Assembly (NCBI RefSeq): GCF_047238185.1 | Contig: NZ_JBDFMI010000001.1 | Span: forward strand, 620,001 to 684,000 | DNA length: 64,000 nt | From: Bacillus_AD sp047238185 | GTDB lineage: Bacteria > Bacillota > Bacilli > Bacillales > DSM-1321 | Reading direction: 5' to 3' | Shown: positions 17,533-26,818 of the stretch, piece by piece | Position numbering within the stretch: position 1 is the first letter of the stretch | Layout of the letters: each line of letters starts with the position of its first letter | The notes under the pieces: generated by a model | Seen by the model: the letters and a program-made list of their open reading frames with translations, nothing else | The model's database searches: none | What the model was told of the DNA's origin: nothing | Position numbers and translations under genes: made by a program

Positions 17533-19119
17533 TTACCTTTCGGTTGCCGTTTGTTTGATTTTGACAGGAATGAGCATGCCGGAAGAATCCCGATACACAA
17601 TATGGTCTCTTGTGAATTTTGTCGGGCTGTCTATGCCTGCTGCTGCAGCAAGTGTAAAAATTCCTTCGCGCAAGGACAATATATAATTGCATACACGCTT
17701 GGACTTCTCTTCTATATCCAAGGCTTTCTGTAGCTTTGGATCGGTAGTGGCGACCCCTACTGGGCAAGTATTCGTATGGCAAACTTGAGCCTGTATGCAG
17801 CCGACAGAAAACATCATTCCGCGGGCGATATTGACAAAGTCGGCTCCTAACGCCAATGCCAATGCGACTTTATCCGGGGTGAGCAGTTTTCCTGATGCAA
17901 AAATATGGACTTTATCACGGACGCCAAATTCTTGAAGCACATCGTGGACATAAGGCAATGCAGATAGGATGGGAACTCCAGCAGAATCGGCCAACTCCTG
18001 GAACGATGCCCCTGTGCCCCCCTCTGCTCCGTCAATCGTGATAAAATCCGGATGTTGTCCCGTACGTGCCATATAGGACGCCAGCGAGCGGATGTCTTCA
18101 GTATGCCCGACAACAAGCTTAATGCCGACTGGCTTCCCGCCTATTTCCCTCAACTGTTCTACAAAGTCGAACATTTCCTTAAATGTTCCGAATTCACGGA
18201 AACGATTCGGGCTATCTATGCTTTTCCATGCTTCTACATTTCTGATTTCGGCGATTTCAGGTGTGACTTTTTTGCCGTCTACATGTCCGCCCCTTGTTTT
18301 GGCGCCCTGTGCCAGCTTTAATTCAAATGCTTTTACTTCAGGGATCTTGCTCTTCTTTTTAAATTCCTCCCATGAGAAGTTTCCATCCTTCGTCCGGTAG
18401 CCGAATAAACCAGGGCCAATTTGGCTGATGATGTCCACTCCACCCTTTAAATGATGGTCAGTGAGACCGCCTTCCCCAGTGTTCATCCAAGTTCCGCCAG
18501 CCATCCCGAGGCCGGTTGACAGTGCAGTGATCGCTGATTTCCCCAGTGCTCCGTAACTCATGGCAGATTGGCCAACGAGACCTTTAGGCTGGAATGGCTG
18601 CCTGCATGAATCTTTTCCGATAACGGGAGCGTTTTCATCAGTGAGTAAATATGGATCCGCTTCCGCTTCCTCCCGATGCTCTTTGCGGGAAAATAGTTTT
18701 TCATGGTCAATGACATATACTTTTGTTTTCACTTTAGGGTTTTGTTGGATTTTTAATTCTTCTTTCTGTTTGGGAAAGAGCGTATTGGCGATGTAGTATC
18801 CCGGTTTTTGAAAATCCCTCTCGGATCCGAATCCCATCATTCTGGATTTATACTTTCCAAAGAGGACAGTTTGCGTATATTCTTTTCTGGAGAATGGCTT
18901 GCCTTCTGTATCATTCAAGAAAAGGTATTGCCGTAATTCCGGACCCATTTTTTCGAAAATATAACGGATTTTTCCGAGGACTGGATAATTTCTTAAAACA
19001 GCATGCTCCTTTTGCTTGGTATCAAAAAGCCAAAGGGAAGCGATTAAGACGATAGGGATTACAATAATCAATAAAACAAGGACAACTGCGATTAATTCTA
19101 CAAGGGTGTGAGCGTTCAT
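17533..19119 (-). CDS. FMN-binding glutamate synthase family protein (YerD-like)
   Basis: A 528-residue protein with one N-terminal membrane helix (residues about 8-30) followed by a glutamate-synthase-type FMN barrel (GLVGQSAMSYGALGKSAI, ITIDGAEGGTGASFQELA, GADFVNIARGMMFSVGCIQ). The cysteines of GCIQAQVCHTNTCPVG match the 3Fe-4S site of GOGAT-type enzymes. It lacks the amidotransferase domain, so it is not a complete glutamate synthase; B. subtilis YerD is the closest relative I recognise. The substrate is unknown. Start ATG 19119 has the Shine-Dalgarno AAAGGAG. The gene is inserted between engB and hemA, which are neighbours in B. subtilis. Confidence 0.9.
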   Translation of the reverse strand: MNAHTLVELIAVVLVLLIIVIPIVLIASLWLFDTKQKEHAVLRNYPVLGKIRYIFEKMGPELRQYLFLNDTEGKPFSRKEYTQTVLFGKYKSRMMGFGSERDFQKPGYYIANTLFPKQKEELKIQQNPKVKTKVYVIDHEKLFSRKEHREEAEADPYLLTDENAPVIGKDSCRQPFQPKGLVGQSAMSYGALGKSAITALSTGLGMAGGTWMNTGEGGLTDHHLKGGVDIISQIGPGLFGYRTKDGNFSWEEFKKKSKIPEVKAFELKLAQGAKTRGGHVDGKKVTPEIAEIRNVEAWKSIDSPNRFREFGTFKEMFDFVEQLREIGGKPVGIKLVVGHTEDIRSLASYMARTGQHPDFITIDGAEGGTGASFQELADSAGVPILSALPYVHDVLQEFGVRDKVHIFASGKLLTPDKVALALALGADFVNIARGMMFSVGCIQAQVCHTNTCPVGVATTDPKLQKALDIEEKSKRVCNYILSLREGIFTLAAAAGIDSPTKFTRDHIVYRDSSGMLIPVKIKQTATER

Positions 19120-19285
19120 TGTATTCTCCTTTCAGCACCAACAGTCAGGAAAGAATTTCCCTGATTGTTCTTTTTAGTCACTTCTACCACTAAAAGGAGT
19201 AAATAAACGACAAAAAGCGGATGCATGCTCGTTGCGGGCGCAGGACAAAAGCAGGATTCCAAGAGAAACCCTGCATGGCAACCAA

Positions 19286-19528
19286 TTATAGGAGGAAAAA
19301 GATTACGGCAATCTCCAGGATGAGGGCGCATATTAAGCGGCCGTAGTAGGGCGATGCTGATTTTTTTGCGTCTATAAAGAATAAACTGTTAAAGAGGATG
19401 AAAAAAGAAATAATCAGAAACATGGCGATGAAATTCCCGTGCATGGGATGAAGTGTAAAAAGGATAAACCATTCACAAATGCCGATTAGGGTTATGGCGA
19501 TAAACCAAAAATCTCGTAGCCTGCACAC
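19286..19528 (-). CDS. Small hydrophobic membrane protein
   Basis: An 80-residue protein predicted to be mostly membrane: three hydrophobic stretches (FIAITLIGICEWFILF, FIAMFLIISFFILFNSLFF, LICALILEIAVIFFLL). GTG start at 19528 with AAGGAG about 11 bases upstream. I do not recognise a family. It lies between the YerD-like gene and a second membrane gene on the same strand, perhaps one operon. Confidence 0.5.
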   Translation of the reverse strand: MCRLRDFWFIAITLIGICEWFILFTLHPMHGNFIAMFLIISFFILFNSLFFIDAKKSASPYYGRLICALILEIAVIFFLL

Positions 19529-19669
19529 GGTAGACGAATCTCCTTATTCCCGATCGTAACGGCATGTCCCATGAAACAAAGCGGCGATCGGTTATTTTCT
19601 GGATGTATTATATGTATATTCGTACCAGATGCAGGAGCGAATGGATATTATCAAATTGGGTGTCGGTTA

Positions 19670-20149
19670 TCACCTATTTTTAATAAATAGAAGGAGGATG
19701 CCGCACCCGATCAAGACGACGGGAACAAGAGAAAAGGAAATGTTTTCTAATATGCCGGCTGAATGGATGGTTTTCATGAAAGAATCATTGAATAAGATAA
19801 AAACGGATACGGCCAGAAGTACAATGCCGTGTGCCATTCCTTTGTTTGTCTTTTGAGCCTGCAGCATTACCCCAAGGGAAATGATCAGTATAAAGACTCC
19901 TACATTATTCGACCATAGATGTATCGTATTGATGACATGGAAATGGATACCGAATCCTAGAAAAGCCACACCCGGAAGAATTTGTTCATATTGCTTGCCT
20001 TTATACGCCTGGACTAGGAATGCGATACCAATGATACAAAGCAAGGATGGCCATGTGTACATTCCTGAAAATAAAGAAATATTGGATTGGCTCAATAAAA
20101 AATACAAGCCGAATCCGATTAGCAATACGGGGGAAAATAAGTTTTTCAT
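19670..20149 (-). CDS. Membrane protein of the LiaI/LiaF-like transmembrane type
   Basis: A 159-residue integral membrane protein with about five to six short hydrophobic segments separated by tiny loops (MKNLFSPVLLIGFGLYFLLS, WPSLLCIIGIAFLVQAY, LPGVAFLGFGIHFHVI). The pattern resembles the LiaI/LiaF-TM-like repeat family of Bacillus envelope proteins; this is a resemblance only. ATG 20149 has the Shine-Dalgarno AGAGGAAGTG. Divergent from hemA. Confidence 0.65.
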   Translation of the reverse strand: MKNLFSPVLLIGFGLYFLLSQSNISLFSGMYTWPSLLCIIGIAFLVQAYKGKQYEQILPGVAFLGFGIHFHVINTIHLWSNNVGVFILIISLGVMLQAQKTNKGMAHGIVLLAVSVFILFNDSFMKTIHSAGILENISFSLVPVVLIGCGILLLFIKNR

Positions 20150-20494
20150 TTTTAGTCACTTCCTCTTAAGAACAAATTACTTGAGAATCTATTTTTAGTT
20201 TGTTACGTTATTAGATAGTAATCATTCTAAATTAGTAATCTGCCATTTTTTGGTGGAATCATGTTCATAGACTATATAAAAAGGTCTTTTCCATCAAGAT
20301 GGGGCCATTGTTATTTTATCATTTATTCCGGCATAAAACAGTATGGCTTTTCTATGGGAAAGGACAACATATATTGTTTGTCCTAAAATATGGTATGTCA
20401 ATATATGTTCATAATTTTTAGAGAGTTTAAGGGTTATTAATGCTATAATTATGTTAGAAAACTATGTAATTTTCGTGGGGGTGCGGACAAAGGG
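20150..20494. other. Divergent region before hemA
   Basis: 345 bases without a gene. It contains the hemA promoter at 20444-20449 and, nearer the - strand gene, an imperfect palindrome TTAGA-N10-TCTAA (about 20211-20230). Nothing else was recognised. Confidence 0.4.
20441..20457 (+). promoter_or_regulatory. hemA promoter, extended -10 with possible PerR box
   Basis: TGCTATAAT (20441-20449) is an extended -10; no good -35 was found. CTATAATTATGTTAG (20443-20457) matches 10 of 14 fixed positions of the PerR box TTATAATNATTATAA. hemA is a PerR target in B. subtilis, so a regulatory role is plausible. Confidence 0.5.
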
Positions 20495-21841
20495 ATGTTT
20501 ATACTTGCAGTTGGTTTAAATTATAAAACTGCCCCTGTTGAGATTCGTGAACGTTTGTCATTTGATGAAGCCGAACTCATTGATGCGATGAAGGCGTTGC
20601 AGCAAAAGAAGAGCATTTTGGAGAATGTCATCATTTCTACATGCAATCGGACTGAAATATACGCAGTTGTCGATCAAATCCATACAGGACGCTATTATAT
20701 TAAAGAATTTTTATCTCAATGGTTTGATTTGCCTGCTGAAGATTTCTCTCCTTATCTTTTTATCCATGAAGGGGACCGTGCAGTGGATCATTTATTCCAG
20801 GTCAGTTGCGGATTGGATTCAATGATACTGGGGGAAACCCAAATTCTTGGCCAGGTGCGATCAAGTTATTCAATGGCACAATCAGAAAAAACAATTGGAA
20901 CGGTGTTTAATCACTTATTCAAGGAAGCTGTCACATTGGCAAAACGGGCTCATTCCGAAACAGAAATCAATACGAATGCGGTTTCCGTCAGCTATGCAGC
21001 AGTTGAGTTGGCTAAAAAAATATTCGGGGATCTGAATGATAAAAATGTCTTAGTCATCGGTGCCGGAAAAATGGGTGAGCTCGCTATTCAAAACTTGTAC
21101 AGTGCAGGTGCGAAAAAAGTGTCTGTCATCAATCGGACGCATGCAAAAGCAGTTGTTCTGGCTGAAAAATTCTCCGGCAAGGCAAAAGAGCTTCGTGAAT
21201 TGCAATGTGCCTTGCTTGATGCGGATATCGTCATTTCCTCAACAGGATCAAAGGAATACGTCATTACGAAAGAATTGATGGGAGCCGTGTCGGGATTGCG
21301 GAAGGGTCGCCCGATATTCATGGTAGATATTGCGGTGCCGAGGGATTTAGACCCGACTTTGGCTGATATAGACAGTGTATTCCTTTATGATATTGATGAC
21401 CTGGAAGGGATTGTCGAAGCGAACTTGCAGGAACGGAAAATTGCCGCCGAAGCGATTTTGATGATGATCGAGAAGGAAATTGCCGCCTATAATGATTGGA
21501 TGAATATGTTGGGCGTTGTTCCTGTCATTTCTGCCTTAAGGGAAAAGGCGCTTGCAATCCAGGCGGATACGATGGAAAGCATCGAACGGAAACTGCCGGA
21601 TTTATCAGACCGTGAACGCAAAATTATATCAAAGCATACAAAGAGCATCATTAATCAAATGTTAAAAGACCCTATCCTTTATGCGAAAGAACTTGCAGGC
21701 CGGAAGGATCGGGAAAAGGCGCTCGCTTCCTTTATGAATACGTTCAATATTGAGCCTTTGAACCGGGAGGCAAGCCTTCGTCCGATAAAAGAAGAGTCAG
21801 CAGCAAATCAAGAGTATACAACTGCTGCAGTCAGGGCTTAA
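20495..21841 (+). CDS. hemA: Glutamyl-tRNA reductase
   Basis: NADPH reduction of glutamyl-tRNA to glutamate-1-semialdehyde, the entry step of C5 haem synthesis. The catalytic Cys is in STCNRTEIY near residue 50. The NADPH-binding motif is VIGAGKMGELA and the C-terminal dimerisation domain follows. 448 residues is typical. The Shine-Dalgarno GGGGGTG lies 11 bases upstream of ATG 20495. It is the first gene of hemAXCDBL. Confidence 0.98.
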   Translation: MFILAVGLNYKTAPVEIRERLSFDEAELIDAMKALQQKKSILENVIISTCNRTEIYAVVDQIHTGRYYIKEFLSQWFDLPAEDFSPYLFIHEGDRAVDHLFQVSCGLDSMILGETQILGQVRSSYSMAQSEKTIGTVFNHLFKEAVTLAKRAHSETEINTNAVSVSYAAVELAKKIFGDLNDKNVLVIGAGKMGELAIQNLYSAGAKKVSVINRTHAKAVVLAEKFSGKAKELRELQCALLDADIVISSTGSKEYVITKELMGAVSGLRKGRPIFMVDIAVPRDLDPTLADIDSVFLYDIDDLEGIVEANLQERKIAAEAILMMIEKEIAAYNDWMNMLGVVPVISALREKALAIQADTMESIERKLPDLSDRERKIISKHTKSIINQMLKDPILYAKELAGRKDREKALASFMNTFNIEPLNREASLRPIKEESAANQEYTTAAVRA

Positions 21842-21853
21842 GAGGGAGAAAAC

Positions 21854-22687
21854 ATGCTTGATGTTTCAATGACCAGGCTTCAAGAAGCCACAGTCGTTCT
21901 ATATGCCTTAAGTGTTCTTTTATATTTTATTGATTTTCTTCATACAAAACGGAAGGCAAATCAACTTGCCTTCTGGCTGCTTGCGATTGTTTGGTTATTT
22001 CAAACAATCTTTTTATTTCTTTATGTGGATAAGACAGGCCGATTTCCTGTGTTGACTATTTTTGAAGGGCTTTATTTCTATGTATGGGTGCTCATCACAT
22101 TTTCTTTGGCCTTCCAACGATGGCTCCGAGTTGAATTTATTGTGTTTTTTACAAATATCCTTGGATTTATAGTGATGGCCATCCATACGTTCGCTCCTGA
22201 GCAAATGTCTACGCAGATCATGGCAAAACAGCTTGTTTCTGAATTGTTGTTCATCCATGTAACTATTGCCATTTTGGCATATGGAGCTTTTACCCTTTCA
22301 TTTGTCTTATCGGTGCTTTATCTGATTCAGTATGATTTGCTGAAAAGGAAACAATGGGGGAAACGGCTTCGACGTTTAGGGGATTTGTCGAAGCTGGAGA
22401 AATGGTCTTATCTTCTGGCTGTTATCGGCTTGCCGCTCTTATTTTTTGCCCTTGTCCTTGGGTTGCAATGGGCAAGGCTGAAACTGCCGGGGATTTCCTG
22501 GTTCGATATTAAGATCATTGGTTCGTTTGTTGTCATTCTTCTATATGGTTTTTATATTTATGCTAAGCATCGGGGACGTTTTTACGGCAGGTCTCTGGCT
22601 TACTTGAATATACTGGCTTTCATGATTGTATTAATCAATTTCTTTTTATTTGGTAGTTTATCGGGATTTCATTTTTGGTACGCATAG
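21854..22687 (+). CDS. hemX: HemX, CcsA-like membrane protein
   Basis: Polytopic membrane protein of 277 residues with about eight hydrophobic segments and similarity to cytochrome c assembly (CcsA) proteins. In B. subtilis HemX lowers the cellular level of HemA. It is translated 12 bases after hemA with the Shine-Dalgarno AGAGGGAG. Its position between hemA and hemC confirms the name. Confidence 0.95.
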   Translation: MLDVSMTRLQEATVVLYALSVLLYFIDFLHTKRKANQLAFWLLAIVWLFQTIFLFLYVDKTGRFPVLTIFEGLYFYVWVLITFSLAFQRWLRVEFIVFFTNILGFIVMAIHTFAPEQMSTQIMAKQLVSELLFIHVTIAILAYGAFTLSFVLSVLYLIQYDLLKRKQWGKRLRRLGDLSKLEKWSYLLAVIGLPLLFFALVLGLQWARLKLPGISWFDIKIIGSFVVILLYGFYIYAKHRGRFYGRSLAYLNILAFMIVLINFFLFGSLSGFHFWYA

Positions 22688-22696
22688 GAGGATATT

Positions 22697-23632
22697 ATGA
22701 GAAAAATAATTGTCGGTTCCAGACGAAGCAAATTGGCCCTCACCCAAACGAATTGGGTTATCCAGCAATTGAAGGATTTAGGATTGCCGTTTGAGTTTGA
22801 AGTGAAGGAAATTGTGACGAAAGGGGATCGCATCCTTGATGTGACACTGTCGAAGGTTGGCGGAAAGGGCTTGTTTGTTAAAGAGATCGAGCATGCTTTA
22901 TTAACGAAAGAAATCGACATGGCTGTACATAGTATGAAGGATATGCCGGCCGTACTTCCTAGTGGATTGACGATCGGATGTATCCCGGAGCGCGAGGATC
23001 ATCGTGATGTCTTGATTTCCAAAGGGCATAAAACGTTGAAAGAGCTAAAAAAAGGCGCAATTGTAGGAACAAGCAGTTTAAGGAGAAGTGCACAGTTATT
23101 GGCTGTACGGCCCGACTTGGAGATTAAGTGGATCAGAGGAAATATTGATACACGGCTTCAAAAGCTGCAGGATGAGGAATATGATGCGATAATTTTGGCT
23201 GCTGCAGGGCTTTCCCGCCTTGGCTGGAGTTCGGATGTAGTGACTGAATTTTTGGAAAGCGATATGTGTGTCCCGGCAGTCGGCCAGGGTGCCTTATCCA
23301 TTGAATGCAGAAGCGATGACGAAGAGCTTTTGAAAGGGTTGTCCCAATTCGCTGATAGTGAAACAGATCGAACTGTTAGAGCAGAGCGGACATTTTTGGA
23401 TGCGATGGAAGGTGGATGCCAGGTGCCGATTGCAGGTTTTGCAACGGTTGAAGAACAAGGTGAAATTACGCTGACTGCATTGGTAGGGACACCGGATGGG
23501 AAAACAATCCTGAAAGAGCAAATCAGCGGAAATGATCCTCGGGAAATAGGCTTAAAAGCGGCTGATGCGATCAAAGCGCGCGGCGGCCAGAAATTGATCG
23601 ACGATGTAAAAGCCGAATCGATGCAATCATGA
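22697..23632 (+). CDS. hemC: Hydroxymethylbilane synthase
   Basis: Porphobilinogen deaminase that polymerises four porphobilinogens. The dipyrromethane cofactor attachment site is MEGGCQVPIAG. The substrate-binding motif VGTSSLRR and the N-terminal VGSRRSKLALTQT are intact. 311 residues is typical. Shine-Dalgarno ATAGGAGG. Its stop overlaps the hemD start by four bases (ATGA). Confidence 0.98.
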   Translation: MRKIIVGSRRSKLALTQTNWVIQQLKDLGLPFEFEVKEIVTKGDRILDVTLSKVGGKGLFVKEIEHALLTKEIDMAVHSMKDMPAVLPSGLTIGCIPEREDHRDVLISKGHKTLKELKKGAIVGTSSLRRSAQLLAVRPDLEIKWIRGNIDTRLQKLQDEEYDAIILAAAGLSRLGWSSDVVTEFLESDMCVPAVGQGALSIECRSDDEELLKGLSQFADSETDRTVRAERTFLDAMEGGCQVPIAGFATVEEQGEITLTALVGTPDGKTILKEQISGNDPREIGLKAADAIKARGGQKLIDDVKAESMQS

Positions 23633-24384
23633 CAGGCGGGGGATTCATTGAAGGCAAGACAGTGTTGGTAACACGCAGCGAAAACGATGCACCTGCCTTT
23701 TCACAGCAAATAGCGCTGCGGGGAGGAATTCCGGTATCTGTACCATTAATCGGTTTCCGCCCAGCTGCTTTAGATGCAAGTGAAATGAATAAGCTGTCTA
23801 ATCTTAAACAGTATGATTGGCTCATTTTCACTTCCCAAAAAGGGGTGGAGTATTTCAGTAAGCTTGTCCCGAATAATAACTTGCCCCAGATTGCAGCTAT
23901 TGGGGAAAAGACAGAGTCTTCATTAAGGCTTCACGGAATGGAGCCAGCATTTATTCCTTCTCAATTTGTTGCCGAAAGGTTTGCTGAAGAGTTTCCGGAA
24001 CAGTTGGACAATCATTCCAATATCTTGATTGTCAAAGGGAACCTGGCCAGGGATATGATCGCCAAAAAGTTGGAAGAAGAAGGCCATTTATGTGATGAAA
24101 TAGTGATTTACGAGAACAGCCTGCCTTCCTCCAGTGAAAAAAGGTTGAAGAATTTATTGGAAAAAGGGACAATCGATATTGTGACGTTTACTTCATCATC
24201 CACTGTCCGCCATTTCATGGAGGTAGTAAACAAAAACCAGCTTCAGCTAGGCCGGATGGTATACGCATGCATAGGCCCGATAGCAGCCAAAACGGCTGGA
24301 AGTTATGGTTTGCCAGTTGCTGTGATTGCAGAACCTTATACTTCAGAAGGGCTATTAAGCATGCTCGATGATTATATACAATAA
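23629..24384 (+). CDS. hemD: Uroporphyrinogen-III synthase
   Basis: Cyclises hydroxymethylbilane with inversion of ring D. The family is weakly conserved, but the two-domain pattern is visible: EGKTVLVTRSENDA, WLIFTSQKGVEYF, IDIVTFTSSSTVRHF and CIGPIAAKTA. 251 residues. Its ATG overlaps the hemC TGA, implying translational coupling. Confidence 0.95.
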   Translation: MTGGGFIEGKTVLVTRSENDAPAFSQQIALRGGIPVSVPLIGFRPAALDASEMNKLSNLKQYDWLIFTSQKGVEYFSKLVPNNNLPQIAAIGEKTESSLRLHGMEPAFIPSQFVAERFAEEFPEQLDNHSNILIVKGNLARDMIAKKLEEEGHLCDEIVIYENSLPSSSEKRLKNLLEKGTIDIVTFTSSSTVRHFMEVVNKNQLQLGRMVYACIGPIAAKTAGSYGLPVAVIAEPYTSEGLLSMLDDYIQ

Positions 24385-24412
24385 AGAGTACAGTGAAAGG
24401 AAGACTGAACAA

Positions 24413-25411
24413 ATGGAAAAAATGCAATTTGCACGCCATAGAAGACTGCGCCGGAATGCAGCGATGAGATCATTAGTAAGAGAGACATTCCTTCGTACCG
24501 AAGATTTAATTTACCCTATTTTCATTGCGGCCGGAGAAGATGTCCGCAATGAAATCCATTCCATGCCTGGAATCTATCAATTATCGCTTGATCATCTAAT
24601 GGAAGAAGTGAAAGAATCGGTAGAGCTCGGCATTCAGGCTTTCATTCTGTTCGGGGTACCTTATGAGCATGATAAGGATGAATGCGGAACAGGCGCTTTT
24701 AGCCATGATGGATTAATCCAGCAGGGAATCAGAATGATCAAAGAACAGTATCCCGAGGTTCTAATCGTGGCGGATACATGCCTTTGTGAATACACAGACC
24801 ATGGGCATTGCGGCATTGTAAAAGACGGAGAAATACTGAACGACGAATCGCTCGGCTATTTGGTCAAAACTGCTGTCAGCCAAGTGGAAGCAGGAGCAGA
24901 CATTATTGCTCCATCCAATATGATGGATGGTTTTGTTGCCGCCATTCGCGCTGGTTTGGATGAAGCCGGTTACCAGCATGTGCCGATTATGTCTTATGCA
25001 GTCAAATATGCATCCGCTTTTTATGGTCCTTTCCGCGATGCAGCCAATGGGGCACCGCAGTTCGGAGACCGCAAGACCTACCAAATGGACCCGGCCAATC
25101 GCCTGGAAGCAATGCGTGAAGCACATTCAGACGTGTCGGAGGGAGCTGATTTCTTGATCGTTAAGCCTGCACTGGCCTATATGGATATCATCCGCGATGT
25201 GAAGAATGAATTCAACTTGCCCATCGTCGCCTATAATGTGAGCGGGGAATACAGTATGATCAAAGCAGCAGGCATCAACGGCTGGATCAACGAAAAGCAA
25301 ATTGTGATGGAAACATTGATTGGCTTAAAGCGTGCCGGTTCAGATTTAATCATTACTTATTTTGCTAAGGACGTGGCCGGTTGGCTTAAAGAACAATCAT
25401 GCAATGGTTAA
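24413..25411 (+). CDS. hemB: Porphobilinogen synthase (ALA dehydratase)
   Basis: Condenses two 5-aminolevulinate molecules. The Zn-binding cysteine cluster DTCLCEYTDHGHC and the two Schiff-base lysines (MSYAVKYAS and FLIVKPALAYMD) are intact. The open frame extends to 24368 within hemD, but ATG 24413 follows the Shine-Dalgarno AAAGGAAG with good spacing and gives MEKMQFARHRRLR and 332 residues, the usual length. Confidence 0.98.
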   Translation: MEKMQFARHRRLRRNAAMRSLVRETFLRTEDLIYPIFIAAGEDVRNEIHSMPGIYQLSLDHLMEEVKESVELGIQAFILFGVPYEHDKDECGTGAFSHDGLIQQGIRMIKEQYPEVLIVADTCLCEYTDHGHCGIVKDGEILNDESLGYLVKTAVSQVEAGADIIAPSNMMDGFVAAIRAGLDEAGYQHVPIMSYAVKYASAFYGPFRDAANGAPQFGDRKTYQMDPANRLEAMREAHSDVSEGADFLIVKPALAYMDIIRDVKNEFNLPIVAYNVSGEYSMIKAAGINGWINEKQIVMETLIGLKRAGSDLIITYFAKDVAGWLKEQSCNG

Positions 25412-25457
25412 GCACTATTGTAATGAATAAACTTTCCAGTTAAAAGGAGACCTTTAT

Positions 25458-26747
25458 ATGCGCAGTTATGAAAAATCCAAACAAGCTTTTCAGGAAGCTT
25501 TGAAGTTAATGCCTGGCGGCGTAAATAGCCCGGTCCGCGCTTTCCGCTCGGTCGATATGGATCCCATTTTTATGGAACGCGGCCAAGGATCGAAAATTTA
25601 TGATATTGATGGCAATGAATACATTGATTATGTGTTATCTTGGGGACCGCTGATTTTAGGGCACTCTCATCCTGAAGTGGTGGAGGCTTTGAAAAAAGTA
25701 GTGGAAAGCGGGACAAGCTTCGGTGCGCCGACTTTACTCGAGAATCAATTAGCCAAGCTAATCATAGAACGAGTTCCTTCTCTTGAGATAGTCCGCATGG
25801 TTTCTTCTGGTACTGAAGCAACGATGAGCGCATTGCGTTTAGCAAGAGGCTATACAGGCAGAAATAAAATTTTGAAATTTGAAGGGTCTTATCATGGCCA
25901 TGGAGATTCATTGCTGATTAAGGCAGGTTCCGGTGTCGCTACATTGGGGTTGCCGGATAGCCCAGGGGTGCCTGAAAGTGTAGCCAAGAATACGATAACG
26001 GTTCCTTATAATGATCTTGAAGCAGTCAAAATGGCATTTCAGCAATATGGCGAGGATCTTGCCTGTGTCATCGTTGAACCAGTTGCCGGCAATATGGGTG
26101 TTGTCCCTCCGCTTCCGGGATTCCTTCAAGGGTTGCGCGATGTGACAAAGCAATATGGGTCATTATTGATATTCGATGAAGTTATGACGGGTTTCCGTGT
26201 CGATTACCATTGTGCAAGCGGCTACTTCGGAATTGATCCTGACTTAACATGCCTCGGAAAAGTAGTGGGCGGAGGACTTCCTGTCGGTGTATTCGGCGGA
26301 AAAGAAGAAATCATGAAACATGTGGCGCCAAGCGGAACCATCTACCAAGCTGGGACATTATCCGGTAATCCACTTGCCATGACGGGCGGATTTATGACGT
26401 TAAGCCTATTGAATGAAAATACGTATAAAGAATTCAAGCGAAAAGGCGACATGCTAGAGAAGGGAATCAGTGAAGCAGCTAAAAAGTATGAAATTCCCCA
26501 TACCTTCAATCGTGCAGGAAGCATGATTGGCCTGTTCTTTACAAATGAACATGTGGTCGATTATGATAGTGCCAAAACATCGGATCTTGACTTTTTCAGC
26601 CAATATTACCGTGAGATGGCTAATCAAGGCATTTTCTTGCCGCCCTCTCAGTTTGAAGGTTTATTCCTGTCTGCTGCACATAGCGATGAAGATATTGAAA
26701 AGACCATTGCCGCTGCAGAGCATGCTTTTTCTGTACTGAAGAAATAA
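25458..26747 (+). CDS. hemL: Glutamate-1-semialdehyde 2,1-aminomutase
   Basis: PLP enzyme of the aminotransferase III family that makes 5-aminolevulinate. The PLP lysine is in CLGKVVGGGLPVG, the PLP aspartate region is LIFDEVMTGFR, and the substrate gate region NSPVRAF is present. 429 residues. Shine-Dalgarno AAAAGGAG. Last gene of the hem operon. Confidence 0.98.
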   Translation: MRSYEKSKQAFQEALKLMPGGVNSPVRAFRSVDMDPIFMERGQGSKIYDIDGNEYIDYVLSWGPLILGHSHPEVVEALKKVVESGTSFGAPTLLENQLAKLIIERVPSLEIVRMVSSGTEATMSALRLARGYTGRNKILKFEGSYHGHGDSLLIKAGSGVATLGLPDSPGVPESVAKNTITVPYNDLEAVKMAFQQYGEDLACVIVEPVAGNMGVVPPLPGFLQGLRDVTKQYGSLLIFDEVMTGFRVDYHCASGYFGIDPDLTCLGKVVGGGLPVGVFGGKEEIMKHVAPSGTIYQAGTLSGNPLAMTGGFMTLSLLNENTYKEFKRKGDMLEKGISEAAKKYEIPHTFNRAGSMIGLFFTNEHVVDYDSAKTSDLDFFSQYYREMANQGIFLPPSQFEGLFLSAAHSDEDIEKTIAAAEHAFSVLKK

Positions 26748-26756
26748 AAAGGTGTA

Positions 26757-26793
26757 AAAAAACCAGAAGAGTAAACTCTCTTCTGGTTTTTTG
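26757..26793. terminator. Bidirectional terminator between hemL and the GHL10/SLH gene
   Basis: AACCAGAAGAG (26761-26771) and CTCTTCTGGTT (26778-26788) pair perfectly, flanked by A6 and T6, so it works on both strands. Confidence 0.9.
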
Positions 26794-26818
26794 TTGATAC
26801 GTTTAATATCAACCAGCT

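Noticed and set aside
17533..19119. YerD-like gene as a true glutamate synthase large subunit
   Set aside because: Too short and without the amidotransferase and GltB C-terminal domains.
19116..19331. 71-codon - frame before the YerD-like gene
   Set aside because: Overlaps the 3' end of the small membrane gene and the YerD Shine-Dalgarno; no ribosome site of its own.
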